A DNA stretch of 64,000 nucleotides from Myroides odoratimimus (GCF_030326305.1 NZ_JACAKB010000011.1:49660-113659); one strand, 5' to 3'; counted from the first letter of the stretch, positions 1 through 9,355 are shown. Notes: generated from the sequence alone by a model not told the origin. Numbers and translations: made by a program.

Positions 1-13
1 CGAAGATAAAAAA

Positions 14-45
14 AAGCCTCTAATTAGTGAACTAACTAGAGGCTT
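14..45 (-). terminator. valS intrinsic terminator
   Basis: A 14-bp hairpin (arms 14-27 and 32-45, one mismatch) lies 21 bases beyond the valS stop codon. An A-run at 8-15 on the plus strand gives the U-tract in the minus-strand transcript. Confidence 0.85.
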
Positions 46-66
46 CTATATCTAAGAGATACTAGA

Positions 67-2700
67 CTATTTTAATCCAGCTAAGCTGTGTTCGATAGTT
101 GCTATTTTAGCTAAAGCATCTGCTTCTTTCTTTCTTTCGTTCTCGATAACCTGAGCAGGTGCACCACCTACGAACTTCTCGTTCGATAGCTTACCTTGTA
201 CAGATTTTAAGAATCCTTTTAAGTATTTCAACTCTTCTTCTAACTTAGCGATTTCTTCCTCTAAGTTCACACTTCCTGTTACAGGAATGAAGTACTCATT
301 AGATTTCACACGGTAAGATAGTGCACCACTTACTTGCTCTGTTACATACTCTATAGCAACTATGTTACCTAATTTAGAGATGATACTGTCGAAGTATGTA
401 GATGTTTTCTCGTTGTTGATTACTTTTAAATCTATCGTTTCTTTGAACGAAATATTCTTATCTTTTCTGATAGTACGGATACCAGCGATTACTTCAGTAG
501 CGAATTCAAACTCTTTAATCAAGTTCTCATCGAATGACTTCATCTCTGGCCATGCAGATACTACTAATGCATCAGCAGCTGTACGCTCATTAATATGCTG
601 CCAAATCTCTTCTGATAAGAATGGCATAAATGGATGTAACAACTTAAGATTAGCTTCTAACAACTCGATAGTCTTGTCAAAAGTAGCTTTGTCAATTGGT
701 TGTTGGTATCCAGGTTTAATCATTTCTAAGAACCAAGAACAGAAGTCATCCCATACTAATTTATAGATTGCCATTAATGCATCCGAAATTCTGTATTTAG
801 AGAAGTGATCTTCTATCTCTACTAAAGCACTTTGTAACTTCGCTTCATACCATGCTAATGATACTTTTGCAGACTCAGGTTGTACTAATGTCTCAGATAC
901 TTCCCATCCTTTGATTAGACGGAATGCGTTCCACACTTTATTAGTAAAGGCTTTCCCTTGAGCACATAATTCTTCATCAAACATAATATCATTACCCGCA
1001 GAGGCTGATAATAATAATCCAACACGTACACCATCAGCACCGAATTTGTCTATTAATCCTAATGCATCAGGAGAATTACCTAATGATTTAGACATCTTAC
1101 GGCGTAATTTATCTCTTACAATACCAGTAAAATATACATTCGTAAACGGTTTCTTACCAGTATACTCATATCCTGCCATAATCATACGTGCCACCCAGAA
1201 GAAGATAATATCTGGTCCAGTCACTAAGTCATTTGTTGGATAGTAATAGTTGTACTCTTCATTCTCTGGATCTGTGATTCCATTAAATACAGACATTGGC
1301 CATAACCAAGAAGAGAACCAAGTATCTAAAGCATCTTCATCTTGTTTTAAATCAGCTGCGGTTAAAGCTGCATTACCAGACTTTACTTTTGCTAATTCAA
1401 CAGCTGCTTCAATAGTCTCTGCTACTACGAAATCCTCTTTACCAGCTCCATAGTAATAAGCAGGTATCTGTTGTCCCCACCATAACTGACGAGAAATATT
1501 CCAATCGCGGATATTCTCTAACCAGCTCTTGTAAGTATTATTATATCTACTCGGATATAACTTCACATCTTCAGTCTCCATAACAGCATCAAGTGCAGGC
1601 TTAGCCAATTGCTCCATCTTAAGGAACCATTGGTCAGAAAGTCTTGGCTCGATAACAGCTTTTGTACGCTCAGAAGTACCTACATTATTTACATAGTTTT
1701 CTACTTTATCTAAAGCTCCGATAGATTCTAACTCCACTTCTATCTCTTTACGCACTACGAAGCGGTCTTTACCAGCATAGTGCATACCTAATTCGTTAAG
1801 TGTCGCATCAGCATTAAAGATATCGATAATCTCTAAGTTATGTCTCTCGCCTAAGTCTTTATCGTTTACATCGTGAGCAGGAGTCACTTTAAGACATCCT
1901 GTTCCGAATTCCATATCCACATACTCATCAAAGATGATAGGCACTACTCTATTACAGATAGGTACAATAGCCTTCTTTCCTTTTAAGTGCGCATAACGCT
2001 CATCATTAGGATTAATACAAATAGCTGAGTCTCCTAAGATAGTCTCAGGACGTGTAGTCGCGATAACTAAATGCTCATTAGAACCTTCTATTTGGTATTT
2101 TAAGTGGTATAATTTCCCTTGGCGCTCTTCATAGATTACCTCCTCATCAGATAAAGTAGTCTTCGCTTCAGGATCCCAGTTTACCATACGGTATCCTCTG
2201 TATATTAATCCTTTGTTGTATAGGTCAACAAATACTTTTATCACTTGTTCAGACATCTCTGGATCCATAGTAAACTTCGTACGATCCCAATCACAAGAAC
2301 ATCCTAATTTCTTAAGTTGCTCAAGGATCACTCCTCCGTACTCTTCTTTCCACTCCCACGCATGTGCCATAAACTCTTCGCGTGTTAAATCGTTTTTATT
2401 GATACCCTGCTCTCTCAATTTTGCGACGACTTTAGCTTCAGTAGCGATAGAGGCGTGATCCGTTCCAGGTACCCAACAAGCGTTAAGTCCTTTTAAACGA
2501 GCACGACGTATTAATACATCTTGAATCGTATTGTTCAACATATGTCCCATGTGTAATACCCCAGTCACGTTCGGTGGAGGGATTACAATCGTGTAAGGCT
2601 CTCTGTGGTCAGGAGTTGAGTGGAAAAAATTGTTCTCCATCCAGTACTGATACCATTTTTGCTCTACTTGCTTCGCGTCAAATTGTGCAGGAATTGTCAT
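67..2700 (-). CDS. valS: Valine--tRNA ligase
   Basis: Class I aminoacyl-tRNA synthetase that charges tRNA-Val with valine in the cytoplasm. The 877-residue protein has the HIGH-type motif HMGH at residues 50-53 after the PPPNVTG stretch, and KMSKS near residues 535-539. The editing (CP1) domain lies between them, with [12 protein letters not shown] visible. The last ~65 residues are a charged coiled coil ([16 protein letters not shown]) typical of ValRS tRNA-binding arms. Length is normal for the family. It is a single gene with its own promoter box and terminator. Confidence 0.97.
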   Translation of the reverse strand: MTIPAQFDAKQVEQKWYQYWMENNFFHSTPDHREPYTIVIPPPNVTGVLHMGHMLNNTIQDVLIRRARLKGLNACWVPGTDHASIATEAKVVAKLREQGINKNDLTREEFMAHAWEWKEEYGGVILEQLKKLGCSCDWDRTKFTMDPEMSEQVIKVFVDLYNKGLIYRGYRMVNWDPEAKTTLSDEEVIYEERQGKLYHLKYQIEGSNEHLVIATTRPETILGDSAICINPNDERYAHLKGKKAIVPICNRVVPIIFDEYVDMEFGTGCLKVTPAHDVNDKDLGERHNLEIIDIFNADATLNELGMHYAGKDRFVVRKEIEVELESIGALDKVENYVNNVGTSERTKAVIEPRLSDQWFLKMEQLAKPALDAVMETEDVKLYPSRYNNTYKSWLENIRDWNISRQLWWGQQIPAYYYGAGKEDFVVAETIEAAVELAKVKSGNAALTAADLKQDEDALDTWFSSWLWPMSVFNGITDPENEEYNYYYPTNDLVTGPDIIFFWVARMIMAGYEYTGKKPFTNVYFTGIVRDKLRRKMSKSLGNSPDALGLIDKFGADGVRVGLLLSASAGNDIMFDEELCAQGKAFTNKVWNAFRLIKGWEVSETLVQPESAKVSLAWYEAKLQSALVEIEDHFSKYRISDALMAIYKLVWDDFCSWFLEMIKPGYQQPIDKATFDKTIELLEANLKLLHPFMPFLSEEIWQHINERTAADALVVSAWPEMKSFDENLIKEFEFATEVIAGIRTIRKDKNISFKETIDLKVINNEKTSTYFDSIISKLGNIVAIEYVTEQVSGALSYRVKSNEYFIPVTGSVNLEEEIAKLEEELKYLKGFLKSVQGKLSNEKFVGGAPAQVIENERKKEADALAKIATIEHSLAGLK

Positions 2701-2746
2701 TTACTTATTAATTTTACTTGTTTTTAACATTTTTTAAAGACACATC

Positions 2747-2754
2747 CAAAGATA
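2747..2754 (-). promoter_or_regulatory. valS -7 box
   Basis: On the minus strand this reads TATCTTTG, matching the Bacteroidota -7 consensus TAnnTTTG, about 47 bp before the valS start. No TTG lies at a good -33 distance, so the promoter call is tentative. Confidence 0.5.
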
Positions 2755-2800
2755 ACAATACTTTAATCAAATTTTAATCTAAGCACTGTTTCTTTTTACG

Positions 2801-2808
2801 TACCTTTG
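2801..2808 (+). promoter_or_regulatory. -7 box upstream of the DUF1573 gene
   Basis: TACCTTTG matches TAnnTTTG. It lies about 120 bp upstream of the start at 2931, giving a long leader that contains a 12-codon ORF starting at about 2813. No clear -33 TTG is present. Confidence 0.4.
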
Positions 2809-2930
2809 TATTATGCAAAAATATGGATTACTATGTAATTACAAAAGATAACACATTACTTTAAATGTTTATTTTTATTTGCGAGTATTCCTAAAGTTTT
2901 TAATTTTACAAAACAACAAATAGAAAAATA

Positions 2931-3320
2931 ATGAAAAACATTTTAGCATTATTAGTTTTGGTTTTGACAAGTGCAGTAACATTCGCACAAAAGGGACCAA
3001 AAATCGAGTTTAAAGAAGAGAACAATACTATCGATTACGGTACTGTTGTAAGAGGGAAAGATAATGGAGTTAGAACTTTTGAGTTTACTAACGTTGGTGA
3101 TGAGCCATTAATCATTACAGCTGTAAGATCTACATGTGGATGTACAGTGCCTTCTAAACCTGAAGAACCAATTTTACCAGGTCAAAAAAGTAAAATAGAC
3201 GTACAGTATAATATGGCTCCTGGTAAAATCAGTAGAACGATCACTGTAGAATCTAATGCTGTGAACTATACTAACGGTGTAGTAGCACTACGCATTAAAG
3301 GTGAAGTTGTAAACAACTAA
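2931..3320 (+). CDS. DUF1573 domain exported protein
   Basis: The 129-residue protein starts with a Sec signal peptide (residues 1-19, ending TFAQ). It is followed by one Ig-like DUF1573 domain with the conserved STCGCTVP segment near residues 67-74 and PGQKSKIDVQYN further on. Such small proteins are common in Bacteroidota; their role is unknown, and placement outside the inner membrane is inferred from the signal peptide. It stands alone between the divergent valS and the convergent phosphatase gene, and ends at a strong hairpin. Family assignment is firm; function is not. Confidence 0.85.
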   Translation: MKNILALLVLVLTSAVTFAQKGPKIEFKEENNTIDYGTVVRGKDNGVRTFEFTNVGDEPLIITAVRSTCGCTVPSKPEEPILPGQKSKIDVQYNMAPGKISRTITVESNAVNYTNGVVALRIKGEVVNN

Positions 3321-3342
3321 TCAGAAAATAGACAGAAAAACA

Positions 3343-3368
3343 AAAGGGATTGCTCACGCGATCCCTTT
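3343..3368 (+). terminator. Terminator of the DUF1573 gene
   Basis: An 11-bp stem (3343-3353 and 3358-3368, one G-U pair) with a 4-base loop lies 22 bases after the stop codon and is followed by a short T-rich run. It sits between convergent genes. Confidence 0.75.
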
Positions 3369-3393
3369 CTTATTTTATACAATCAGCAATTCT

Positions 3394-4131
3394 TTATTTC
3401 TTAAAGAAGATATTATTAGCTATTGCTTTCTGGAAGTTCTTCACTTCTTTAATCTGTATTTTAGCATCAAAGCCTTTGATATGTTTTGTATGGTGGATAT
3501 CAGATCCTACGAAGTCTATCATATCATTGTTCAACAGATAGTTTGCAGCCTCTAATACATGTCCTCCATAATATCCTGTAGTAGACAATAAGTTCATCTG
3601 AAACTTACACCCAGATTTTTTAAGCTTCTTATACATCTCTGTATTCTTGTGATAGAAGTTATAACGCTCTGGATGCGCTAAGATAATCTCATACCCATTC
3701 GATTTTAAATGAAATAGAATATCCATTAACTGTATAGGTGGGTTGATATAAGACATTTCTACTAATACATAGTTATCTTTTAATGTCAATAGCTTCTCTG
3801 AATGAATGCGTTGCAAGAAGCTCTCATCCATCATATACTCAGATGCTACTCTCAGCTGAAGAGACTCCGCCTCTGTAGGTAGTACCTCTAATACCTCATC
3901 ATATTTAGATAATATTCTTTCTTTTGTATTATCCCATACTAGCGGTGTAGTATGTGGAGTGGTAATCGCTTGGTCAAAGCCCATCGCTTTCATAGACTCT
4001 ATAATAGTCTTTGTATCCTCTTTAGTCTGTGCTCCATCATCAATACCAAACATTAAATGAGAGTGAATATCTACATAATTATTTGGAATTAATGTTTTAA
4101 GCTCTGGTTTAGATTTAAATAATCCGAACAT
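3394..4131 (-). CDS. CpsB/CapC-type PHP-fold protein-tyrosine phosphatase
   Basis: The 245-residue cytoplasmic protein begins with the PHP metal-binding signature DIHSHL (H23, H25) and GIDDGAQT (D31). Later conserved pieces are ITTPHTTP, AHPERY and FVGSDIHH. This matches the YwqE/CpsB family, metal-dependent phosphatases that dephosphorylate bacterial tyrosine kinases controlling capsule or exopolysaccharide export. No tyrosine kinase or polysaccharide gene lies nearby, so the partner here is unknown. It lies 28 bp downstream of the DUF4105 gene and is probably cotranscribed with it. Confidence 0.85.
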   Translation of the reverse strand: MFGLFKSKPELKTLIPNNYVDIHSHLMFGIDDGAQTKEDTKTIIESMKAMGFDQAITTPHTTPLVWDNTKERILSKYDEVLEVLPTEAESLQLRVASEYMMDESFLQRIHSEKLLTLKDNYVLVEMSYINPPIQLMDILFHLKSNGYEIILAHPERYNFYHKNTEMYKKLKKSGCKFQMNLLSTTGYYGGHVLEAANYLLNNDMIDFVGSDIHHTKHIKGFDAKIQIKEVKNFQKAIANNIFFKK

Positions 4132-4159
4132 ATCTTTATATTATTTTTTCTGATTAGGT

Positions 4160-5281
4160 CTACTTGTTATACTTCTTAGCGATACGCATCTCTATAGCCA
4201 AACTCACAAGGGTCAACAATACTAATGGCAAGGTCACTAATAGCTTATCGCTAGTAATATTCAATACGATATACAAAACTACGCAAACTAAAGTTAACAA
4301 CTGAAGTAACTTAGCTATCTTGACATTCTTTCTTATAAAAGGTAAGATTAAGAATATAGGACTACACAGTAGCACTGTATTATTACTTAACAGTTCGCCA
4401 TGTAGAGAGTAAAAACCAACTGCAAAAAAGAAAATACCTAAAAGCCCCAAGATGACAAAATACACACTTCTAGCGCCTCTCTGAGTCATTAGCCCTGCTA
4501 GTACTAAAACGACAAGACTAAAGAACCACATAGAGTTTACGCTTATACCTGATTTTTCTACAGGTACTTCTGGCTTAAAAACAGTGACTGTCTCAGGAAC
4601 CAAAGGTTTTCCGTTGACTTTAGTTTCTGCTAATCCTTGCATAAACTTATCTGGTAGAAACAATAAAGTAGAATGAGCATCTACCTTAGAACCAAATATT
4701 AAATTAATCCCAAGCATCTCGAAATATCTCTTATTCAGATACGAGTTTAAGATAGTTCTATAAGTAGCAGTGTTTCCTTCCACATCTACTTTTACAGGTG
4801 TAGAGATACTACTATTAATAATATCCACCACCTTAGTAGTACAGTTCTGATCTATAAACTTATAGATATAAAACTTATTCTCTTCTTCTAATGATTCGTT
4901 CAGTTTTTGCCATATCTCTTCTTTCTGAGTTGGAGTCAAGTCTAATGCTTGTTCATACACCGCTCTATTATCATATACATAACTCCCAATGAAGTTTCTA
5001 TACGTAGAATAATCTGCATAGTATAAAAGGTCTCCCTTCACAAACTTGCCATAAAAATTAGGTGTTCTAAAATCAAACATACCATAATTATACACTCTAT
5101 CTATTCCTTCAAAAGGGTCATTCACACGTATCGCTGTATGACCAAATAGAGAATACAACTCATCTCCTGTACCACAAGTAAGTACACTTATCTCTGCTCT
5201 ATCAGAGAGTGGTCGTTCTTTAGAGAAAGCCATCTGCACCATAAAAAGGCAGAAAAGCAGATATGTCATTTTTTTTATCAT
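4160..5281 (-). CDS. DUF4105 domain membrane protein
   Basis: The 373-residue protein has a signal peptide (about 1-20), then a periplasmic DUF4105-type domain. Recognisable elements are VLTCGTGDELYSLFGHTAIRV, YNYGMFDF and QNCTTKV, with a His and a Cys that resemble papain-like NlpC-type catalytic residues. The last ~125 residues form about four or five membrane helices. The function is not established; the Cys/His pattern suggests an envelope hydrolase, which is an inference. It is the first gene of a unit with the CpsB-like phosphatase. Confidence 0.8.
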   Translation of the reverse strand: MIKKMTYLLFCLFMVQMAFSKERPLSDRAEISVLTCGTGDELYSLFGHTAIRVNDPFEGIDRVYNYGMFDFRTPNFYGKFVKGDLLYYADYSTYRNFIGSYVYDNRAVYEQALDLTPTQKEEIWQKLNESLEEENKFYIYKFIDQNCTTKVVDIINSSISTPVKVDVEGNTATYRTILNSYLNKRYFEMLGINLIFGSKVDAHSTLLFLPDKFMQGLAETKVNGKPLVPETVTVFKPEVPVEKSGISVNSMWFFSLVVLVLAGLMTQRGARSVYFVILGLLGIFFFAVGFYSLHGELLSNNTVLLCSPIFLILPFIRKNVKIAKLLQLLTLVCVVLYIVLNITSDKLLVTLPLVLLTLVSLAIEMRIAKKYNK

Positions 5282-5324
5282 GTATTCTTCTTGATTTATA
5301 ACTAAGCGTTCTATTTGACTCTTA

Positions 5325-5355
5325 CAAAAATACTTTACTAATCTCTGATTTACAA
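5325..5355 (-). promoter_or_regulatory. Promoter of the DUF4105-phosphatase unit
   Basis: On the minus strand the -33 TTG (plus-strand CAA 5353-5355) and the -7 box TATTTTTG (5325-5332) are separated by 20 bp, a very good Bacteroidota promoter. The -7 box lies about 44 bp before the start codon. Confidence 0.7.
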
Positions 5356-5412
5356 TAAAAACATATATCCTATGCTATTTATAAATAACCTCTCTCTGCA
5401 CTATCGAAAAAA

Positions 5413-5435
5413 GAACATCTCTTCAACAGATGTTC
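5413..5435. terminator. Orphan hairpin / terminator
   Basis: An 8-bp perfect stem (GAACATCT / AGATGTTC) with a 7-base loop. On the minus strand it is followed by a T-run. No known minus-strand gene lies upstream of it, since pssA is plus-strand, so it may end an unannotated minus-strand RNA. Confidence 0.45.
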
Positions 5436-5520
5436 TCCTCTTCTTTCTATCTTCTTCGCAAGAACTAAATTATATCAACACGATATGACCATGGTGCCTC
5501 CGTTAAAACTGTCTATAAAA

Positions 5521-5564
5521 CGGACTCACTATGGACTCATGATGGACTCATGACGGACTCAACA
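5521..5564. repeat. 11-bp tandem repeat, four copies
   Basis: Four consecutive 11-bp units (5521, 5532, 5543, 5554) share the core GGACTCA. The two middle units are identical (TGGACTCATGA). It is intergenic and not in a reading frame. Confidence 0.8.
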
Positions 5565-5797
5565 CAACTAAAACCTGTCTCGTACTACTATAAGTATAGT
5601 ACTAATCATAACTACTTTTATCCTGTAATTATATTTATCTAATGTATCCTTATTCTCTATATACCAAAGATAATAAATATCTAATAAACGTATAGTTACC
5701 TAAATAGAGTACACAGAATAATAAAAACATCTGTAAAGATAAACGGCATTATCTAAAGTAATCCTTATAAACACTATAAAATTTAGTAACTTTATGA

Positions 5798-5805
5798 TAC
5801 ATTTG
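5798..5805 (+). promoter_or_regulatory. pssA -7 box
   Basis: TACATTTG matches TAnnTTTG 57 bp upstream of the pssA start, predicting a leader of about 50 nt. No clear -33 TTG was found. Confidence 0.5.
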
Positions 5806-5861
5806 TATCAATAAATACAAGTAAACTTTATAGAGTTTATATAAACAAATAAATTTCAGTT

Positions 5862-6602
5862 ATGAAAAAACACATTCCTAATGCTATCACTTTATTAAAC
5901 TTACTTTCAGGATTAATTGCGTTAGTGTATGCATTTGATGATAATATACACATGGCTTTCTTATGGGTATGTATTGGAATCTTTTTTGACTATTGGGATG
6001 GCTTCGTAGCGCGTATCTTAAATGTAAAAAGTGAGATGGGATTACAGTTAGACTCGCTAGCTGATATGGTGACTAGTGGAGTAGTTCCAGGATTAGTGGT
6101 TTATAAGATGCTTGCTAATATTCAAGAAAACCAAGAGATCTATAACCTTACACCAGAGACCTACTATATGGGAGTAGTTCCATACTTAGGATTTATCATC
6201 ACATTAGGAGCGGCGTATAGATTAGCTAAATTCAACATTGATACTAGACAAACTGATTCGTTTATTGGATTACCTACCCCTGGTAATGCATTATTTATCT
6301 TAAGTATTCCGATGATTATCTCTACAACCAAGTCTGAAGAGATTATCTCATTATTAAGTAATCCTTATTTATTAGTAGTCATTAGTATCTTAAGTGCTAT
6401 CATCATGAATGCAGAACTACCATTGTTCTCATTAAAAATAAAACCTAATAACCTAGGAGCTTATAAACTTCAGATAGGATTTATGTTACTGTCATTAGTA
6501 CTACTAGTTACTTTATTATATCTAGCTATACCTATTATTATACTAGTATATATCTTACTATCTATCATGATGAATATAACAAAAAAACAAACTGCTAACT
6601 AA
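5862..6602 (+). CDS. pssA: CDP-diacylglycerol--serine O-phosphatidyltransferase
   Basis: Inner-membrane enzyme that joins CDP-diacylglycerol and serine to make phosphatidylserine, the precursor of phosphatidylethanolamine. The 246-residue protein shows the complete CDP-alcohol phosphatidyltransferase motif: D46-G47, A50-R51, G60, D64 and D68 with exact family spacing. About seven hydrophobic segments span the rest. The PssA subtype fits the GLPTPGNALF segment and length, although pgsA-type enzymes share the motif. It is a single gene followed by two hairpins. Confidence 0.9.
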   Translation: MKKHIPNAITLLNLLSGLIALVYAFDDNIHMAFLWVCIGIFFDYWDGFVARILNVKSEMGLQLDSLADMVTSGVVPGLVVYKMLANIQENQEIYNLTPETYYMGVVPYLGFIITLGAAYRLAKFNIDTRQTDSFIGLPTPGNALFILSIPMIISTTKSEEIISLLSNPYLLVVISILSAIIMNAELPLFSLKIKPNNLGAYKLQIGFMLLSLVLLVTLLYLAIPIIILVYILLSIMMNITKKQTAN

Positions 6603-6609
6603 AAATAAG

Positions 6610-6635
6610 AAACGCTATCTCTCAAGATAGCGTTT
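6610..6635 (+). terminator. pssA terminator
   Basis: A perfect 11-bp stem (6610-6620 and 6625-6635) with loop CTCA and a T-run after it, starting 8 bases beyond the pssA stop codon. Confidence 0.85.
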
Positions 6636-6653
6636 TTCATTTGATCTATATCT

Positions 6654-6696
6654 AAAAAGTGCCATATCTCATCATCATGATTATATGGCACTTTTT
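6654..6696. terminator. Second hairpin downstream of pssA
   Basis: A perfect 14-bp stem (6654-6667 and 6683-6696) with a 15-base loop and a run of T to 6699. It is flanked by A-runs and T-runs, so it could act on either strand. It may back up the first pssA terminator. Confidence 0.6.
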
Positions 6697-6815
6697 TTTA
6701 TGACCTTCTATATTAAACATTAACTATTCTCACTTTTTAATTAATCTTAAACTTTATATTCTCAATAAGAGTAATTTGCTATAAAACAGCTATTTTCATT
6801 ATAAAAAACCAGTTA

Positions 6816-6831
6816 TTGGCATACTTGTTGA
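6816..6831 (+). promoter_or_regulatory. Possible sigma-54 (RpoN) promoter
   Basis: TTGGCATACTTGTTGA resembles the -24/-12 pattern TGGCAC-N5-TTGC, with the -24 GG in place and TTG at -12, but A instead of the usual C. The predicted start is near 6842. The only thing downstream on this strand before the next (opposite) gene is a hairpin terminator at 6871-6901. Confidence 0.35.
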
Positions 6832-6841
6832 AATATTTATT

Positions 6842-6908
6842 ACAAACTTTTTTTTCATACTACTTTTTTTGCCCTATACACCTTACCCCTTCGTATAGGG
6901 CTTTTTTT
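6842..6908 (+). ncRNA. Hypothetical ~67-nt small RNA
   Basis: This stretch lies between a sigma-54-like promoter and a plus-strand intrinsic terminator and holds no ORF. The RNA would be two T-runs followed by the terminator hairpin. It is inferred only from its flanking signals and is not a known RNA family. Confidence 0.25.
6871..6901 (+). terminator. Plus-strand terminator with no gene in front
   Basis: A 9-bp stem GCCCTATAC / GTATAGGGC (6871-6879 and 6893-6901) with a 13-base loop and T7 after it (6902-6908). On the minus strand no U-tract would follow, so it is directional for the plus strand. Confidence 0.65.
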
Positions 6909-6918
6909 ATTGACCTTT

Positions 6919-7308
6919 TTACACAATAGAACCAAGGTTAGAATCATCATGATTTCCCTCTTCATGAAGAGTTAACTCATCACAAAAAACTATCTTCTCC
7001 TTTTCTACTACAAATGTTGCAATCACTTTCACCTTACTTACAGATCCATCATTTCTATGTACTAATACACTGTGGTTAGTAAACACTAAATTTCCTTCTT
7101 CAGCCATATAGTTAAATGTAATAGACAGTTTTTCAGTCACTTCTTTTAATTTTTTAATATGATTACTAAAAATGGTGTAGTCTAATCTCTTTCCATCAAC
7201 ACATTGGATGTAATCAGTAGAAAAATATGTCGCTATCACCTCTGGACAATACTGAGGGCTTTCTAATAAGTTTACAAAGCAGCTCTTGATTAACTCTTTA
7301 TTTGTCAT
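6919..7308 (-). CDS. NTF2/SnoaL-like protein
   Basis: A 129-residue soluble protein with no signal peptide. The pattern fits the NTF2-like SnoaL fold: an N-terminal helical part (ELIKSCFVNLLESPQYCPEVIATYFSTDYIQCVDG), then strands ending KVKVIATFVVEKEKIVFCDELTLHEE. This fold serves as a small-molecule pocket in many enzymes and carriers; no specific reaction can be assigned. It stands alone, with a perfect palindrome (7362-7377) about 55 bp upstream that may be an operator. Confidence 0.65.
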   Translation of the reverse strand: MTNKELIKSCFVNLLESPQYCPEVIATYFSTDYIQCVDGKRLDYTIFSNHIKKLKEVTEKLSITFNYMAEEGNLVFTNHSVLVHRNDGSVSKVKVIATFVVEKEKIVFCDELTLHEEGNHDDSNLGSIV

Positions 7309-7768
7309 ATTTCATATTTTAAATTAGAAATACGAAAGTAGAACTCTACGAATAAGGAGACGATAACAATTGTTATCAAATAATACCTCTATAGAGACAC
7401 TATGTGCAGAGTGACAACTACAGAATATGACAGGCTGTCCTATAACTAACTTTTAGATAACACTACGCATATAAAAGCCTATTCTCTCAGAATACATCAA
7501 CAAAAAGATATAACGACTTACATTATTACTATTAATGGACAAGCCATAATGACTTCTTGTAACTTTTATTCTTTAAAAAAAGAATACTACAATATATATA
7601 AGTATCTAAAAAGTATAATAGTTTCATTTTCAGTTTACTTATATTTATAAAATTCATTCAAAAAAGAGGAATATTAAAATACACTATTCGTAATTAAACT
7701 AAATAATCCGGTCGTTCATTGTATTATTTAAAATAATTAAATAAATTTAGCAAAAAAATAACAACAAT
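7309..7768. other. 460-bp intergenic region between divergent genes
   Basis: Upstream region of both the SnoaL-like gene (minus) and putP (plus). It contains the palindrome at 7362-7377. The rest is AT-rich with no ORF and no certain promoter for putP. Confidence 0.5.
7362..7377. promoter_or_regulatory. 16-bp perfect palindrome (possible operator)
   Basis: GATAACAATTGTTATC is perfectly self-complementary and lies 54-69 bp before the SnoaL-like start codon. There is no U-tract beside it, so a protein-binding site is more likely than a terminator. Confidence 0.45.
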
Positions 7769-9271
7769 ATGTTTGAAAATATAGATCCAACTATTATAAC
7801 ATTTTCCATTTATTTAGTGGTTGTGTTAGGAATAGGTGTAATTGCGTATTTGCGCACAAAAGATTTTTCTGACTACATCTTAGGAGGACGTAGTTTTGGT
7901 CCAGTAGTAACCGCTTTATCAGCAGGAGCTTCAGATATGTCTGGATGGTTACTAATGGGATTACCAGGTGCTATTTTTGGCAAAGGTTTATCTCAGAGCT
8001 GGATTGCGATCGGTTTAATTATCGGAGCATACTATAACTGGAAGTTAGTAGCAGGTCGTCTGCGTGTACACACAGAAATTAATAATAATGCATTGACATT
8101 ACCAGACTTCTTTCACAACAGATTTGGAAAAGATGGTCAGTTAGTAAAAACAGTATCTGCTGTAACTATCCTAATCTTCTTCACGATATACTGTGCGTCT
8201 GGTATGGTAGCTGGAGCTAGATTATTCGAAACACTATTCCACATGGAGTATATCAATGCACTATATCTAGGGGCTTTAGCTACGATAGCGTATACGTTCA
8301 TCGGCGGATTCTTAGCAGTAAGTTGGAGTGATACGATTCAGGCTACTTTAATGTTATTCGCGTTAATCTTGACTCCTGTGATGATTATCCTATATATGGG
8401 AGGATGGGATGCTATCACTACTTATACAAATGAAGCAGCTATTGCTACTAATATTTCGTATTCAAGTCTGACACATAATGTAAGCTTTATCGCCATTATT
8501 AGTGCTGCTGCATGGGGACTTGGATACTTCGGACAACCACATATCTTAGCACGCTTTATGGCTGCTGATAGTGTAAAGACAATGAAGAACGCTAGACGTA
8601 TAGGAATGTCATGGATGACACTATGTCTAGGAGGAGCTGTAACAATCGGTTATTTAGGAATCAGCTACTACTATAAACATCCAGAAATAGCTGGTGTAGT
8701 AAACAAAGACAATGAGATGATATTCATCGAGCTAATCAAACAACTATTTAACCCTTGGGTAGTAGGTATCTTACTTTCTGCTATTCTAGCTGCTGTGATG
8801 AGTACATTAAGTGCACAGCTATTAATGTCATCTAGTACCCTTACCCAAGACTTCTACAAAGCTTACTTCAGAAGAAGTGCTAGCCAAAAAGAGCTAGTAT
8901 GGACAGGAAGATTTGCTGTACTACTAATCGCTTTAATCGCAATCATAATCGCATACGATCCAGATAGTAAAATTCTTGCTTTAGTAGCACATGCTTGGGC
9001 TGGTTTTGGAGCTGCCTTTGGTCCTGCTATTTTATTCACTCTATTCTGGAGAAAAACTACAGGTATGGGAGCTTTCGCAGGAGTATTAGTAGGAGCGGTA
9101 ACAGTAATTATATGGCCTATTCTATTCGGAGATACGGTATACGAAATCATTCCAGGATTCTTATTTAGTTCGATTGCGATCTACTTAGTATCTAACTATG
9201 GAAAACAAGCGTCTACAGAGATGATAGAGAAGTTTGACACTGCTGATGCTTTATATCACAAAGAGAAATAA
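7769..9271 (+). CDS. putP: Sodium/proline symporter
   Basis: A 500-residue member of the sodium:solute symporter family with about 13 membrane helices. It imports L-proline with Na+ across the inner membrane. Family sequence is strong: SDYILGGRSFGPVVTALSAGASDMSGWLLMG near residues 33-63, then WGLGYFGQPHILARFMA and SAILAAVMSTLSAQLLMSSSTLTQDFY. The GASDMSGWL segment and length favour PutP over PanF or acetate permeases. It is a single gene closed by a very strong hairpin. Confidence 0.9.
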   Translation: MFENIDPTIITFSIYLVVVLGIGVIAYLRTKDFSDYILGGRSFGPVVTALSAGASDMSGWLLMGLPGAIFGKGLSQSWIAIGLIIGAYYNWKLVAGRLRVHTEINNNALTLPDFFHNRFGKDGQLVKTVSAVTILIFFTIYCASGMVAGARLFETLFHMEYINALYLGALATIAYTFIGGFLAVSWSDTIQATLMLFALILTPVMIILYMGGWDAITTYTNEAAIATNISYSSLTHNVSFIAIISAAAWGLGYFGQPHILARFMAADSVKTMKNARRIGMSWMTLCLGGAVTIGYLGISYYYKHPEIAGVVNKDNEMIFIELIKQLFNPWVVGILLSAILAAVMSTLSAQLLMSSSTLTQDFYKAYFRRSASQKELVWTGRFAVLLIALIAIIIAYDPDSKILALVAHAWAGFGAAFGPAILFTLFWRKTTGMGAFAGVLVGAVTVIIWPILFGDTVYEIIPGFLFSSIAIYLVSNYGKQASTEMIEKFDTADALYHKEK

Positions 9272-9298
9272 TTAGATAAAGTCTATTTATTATACCCT

Positions 9299-9346
9299 AA
9301 ACTCTAGGTATATAACAATGATAAAAGTGTTATATACCTAGAGTTT
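9299..9346 (+). terminator. putP terminator
   Basis: A perfect 18-bp stem (9299-9316 and 9329-9346) with a 12-base loop followed by a short T-run, 28 bases after the putP stop. Confidence 0.9.
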
Positions 9347-9355
9347 TTTGTTTAT

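Larger units (their letters stand above)
5282..5861. other. 580-bp intergenic region
   Basis: It holds the minus-strand promoter of the DUF4105 gene (5325-5355), an orphan hairpin (5413-5435), a 4 x 11-bp tandem repeat (5521-5564) and the pssA -7 box (5798-5805). No coding frame of useful length was found. The middle (about 5460-5600) looks less AT-rich than its flanks. Confidence 0.6.
6603..6918. other. 316-bp intergenic region after pssA
   Basis: It contains three hairpins (6610, 6654, 6871) and the sigma-54-like site (6816). No ORF is present. Confidence 0.6.

Noticed and set aside
362-766. 134-codon plus-strand ORF inside valS
   Set aside because: Lies wholly opposite valS, with biased composition and no family match.
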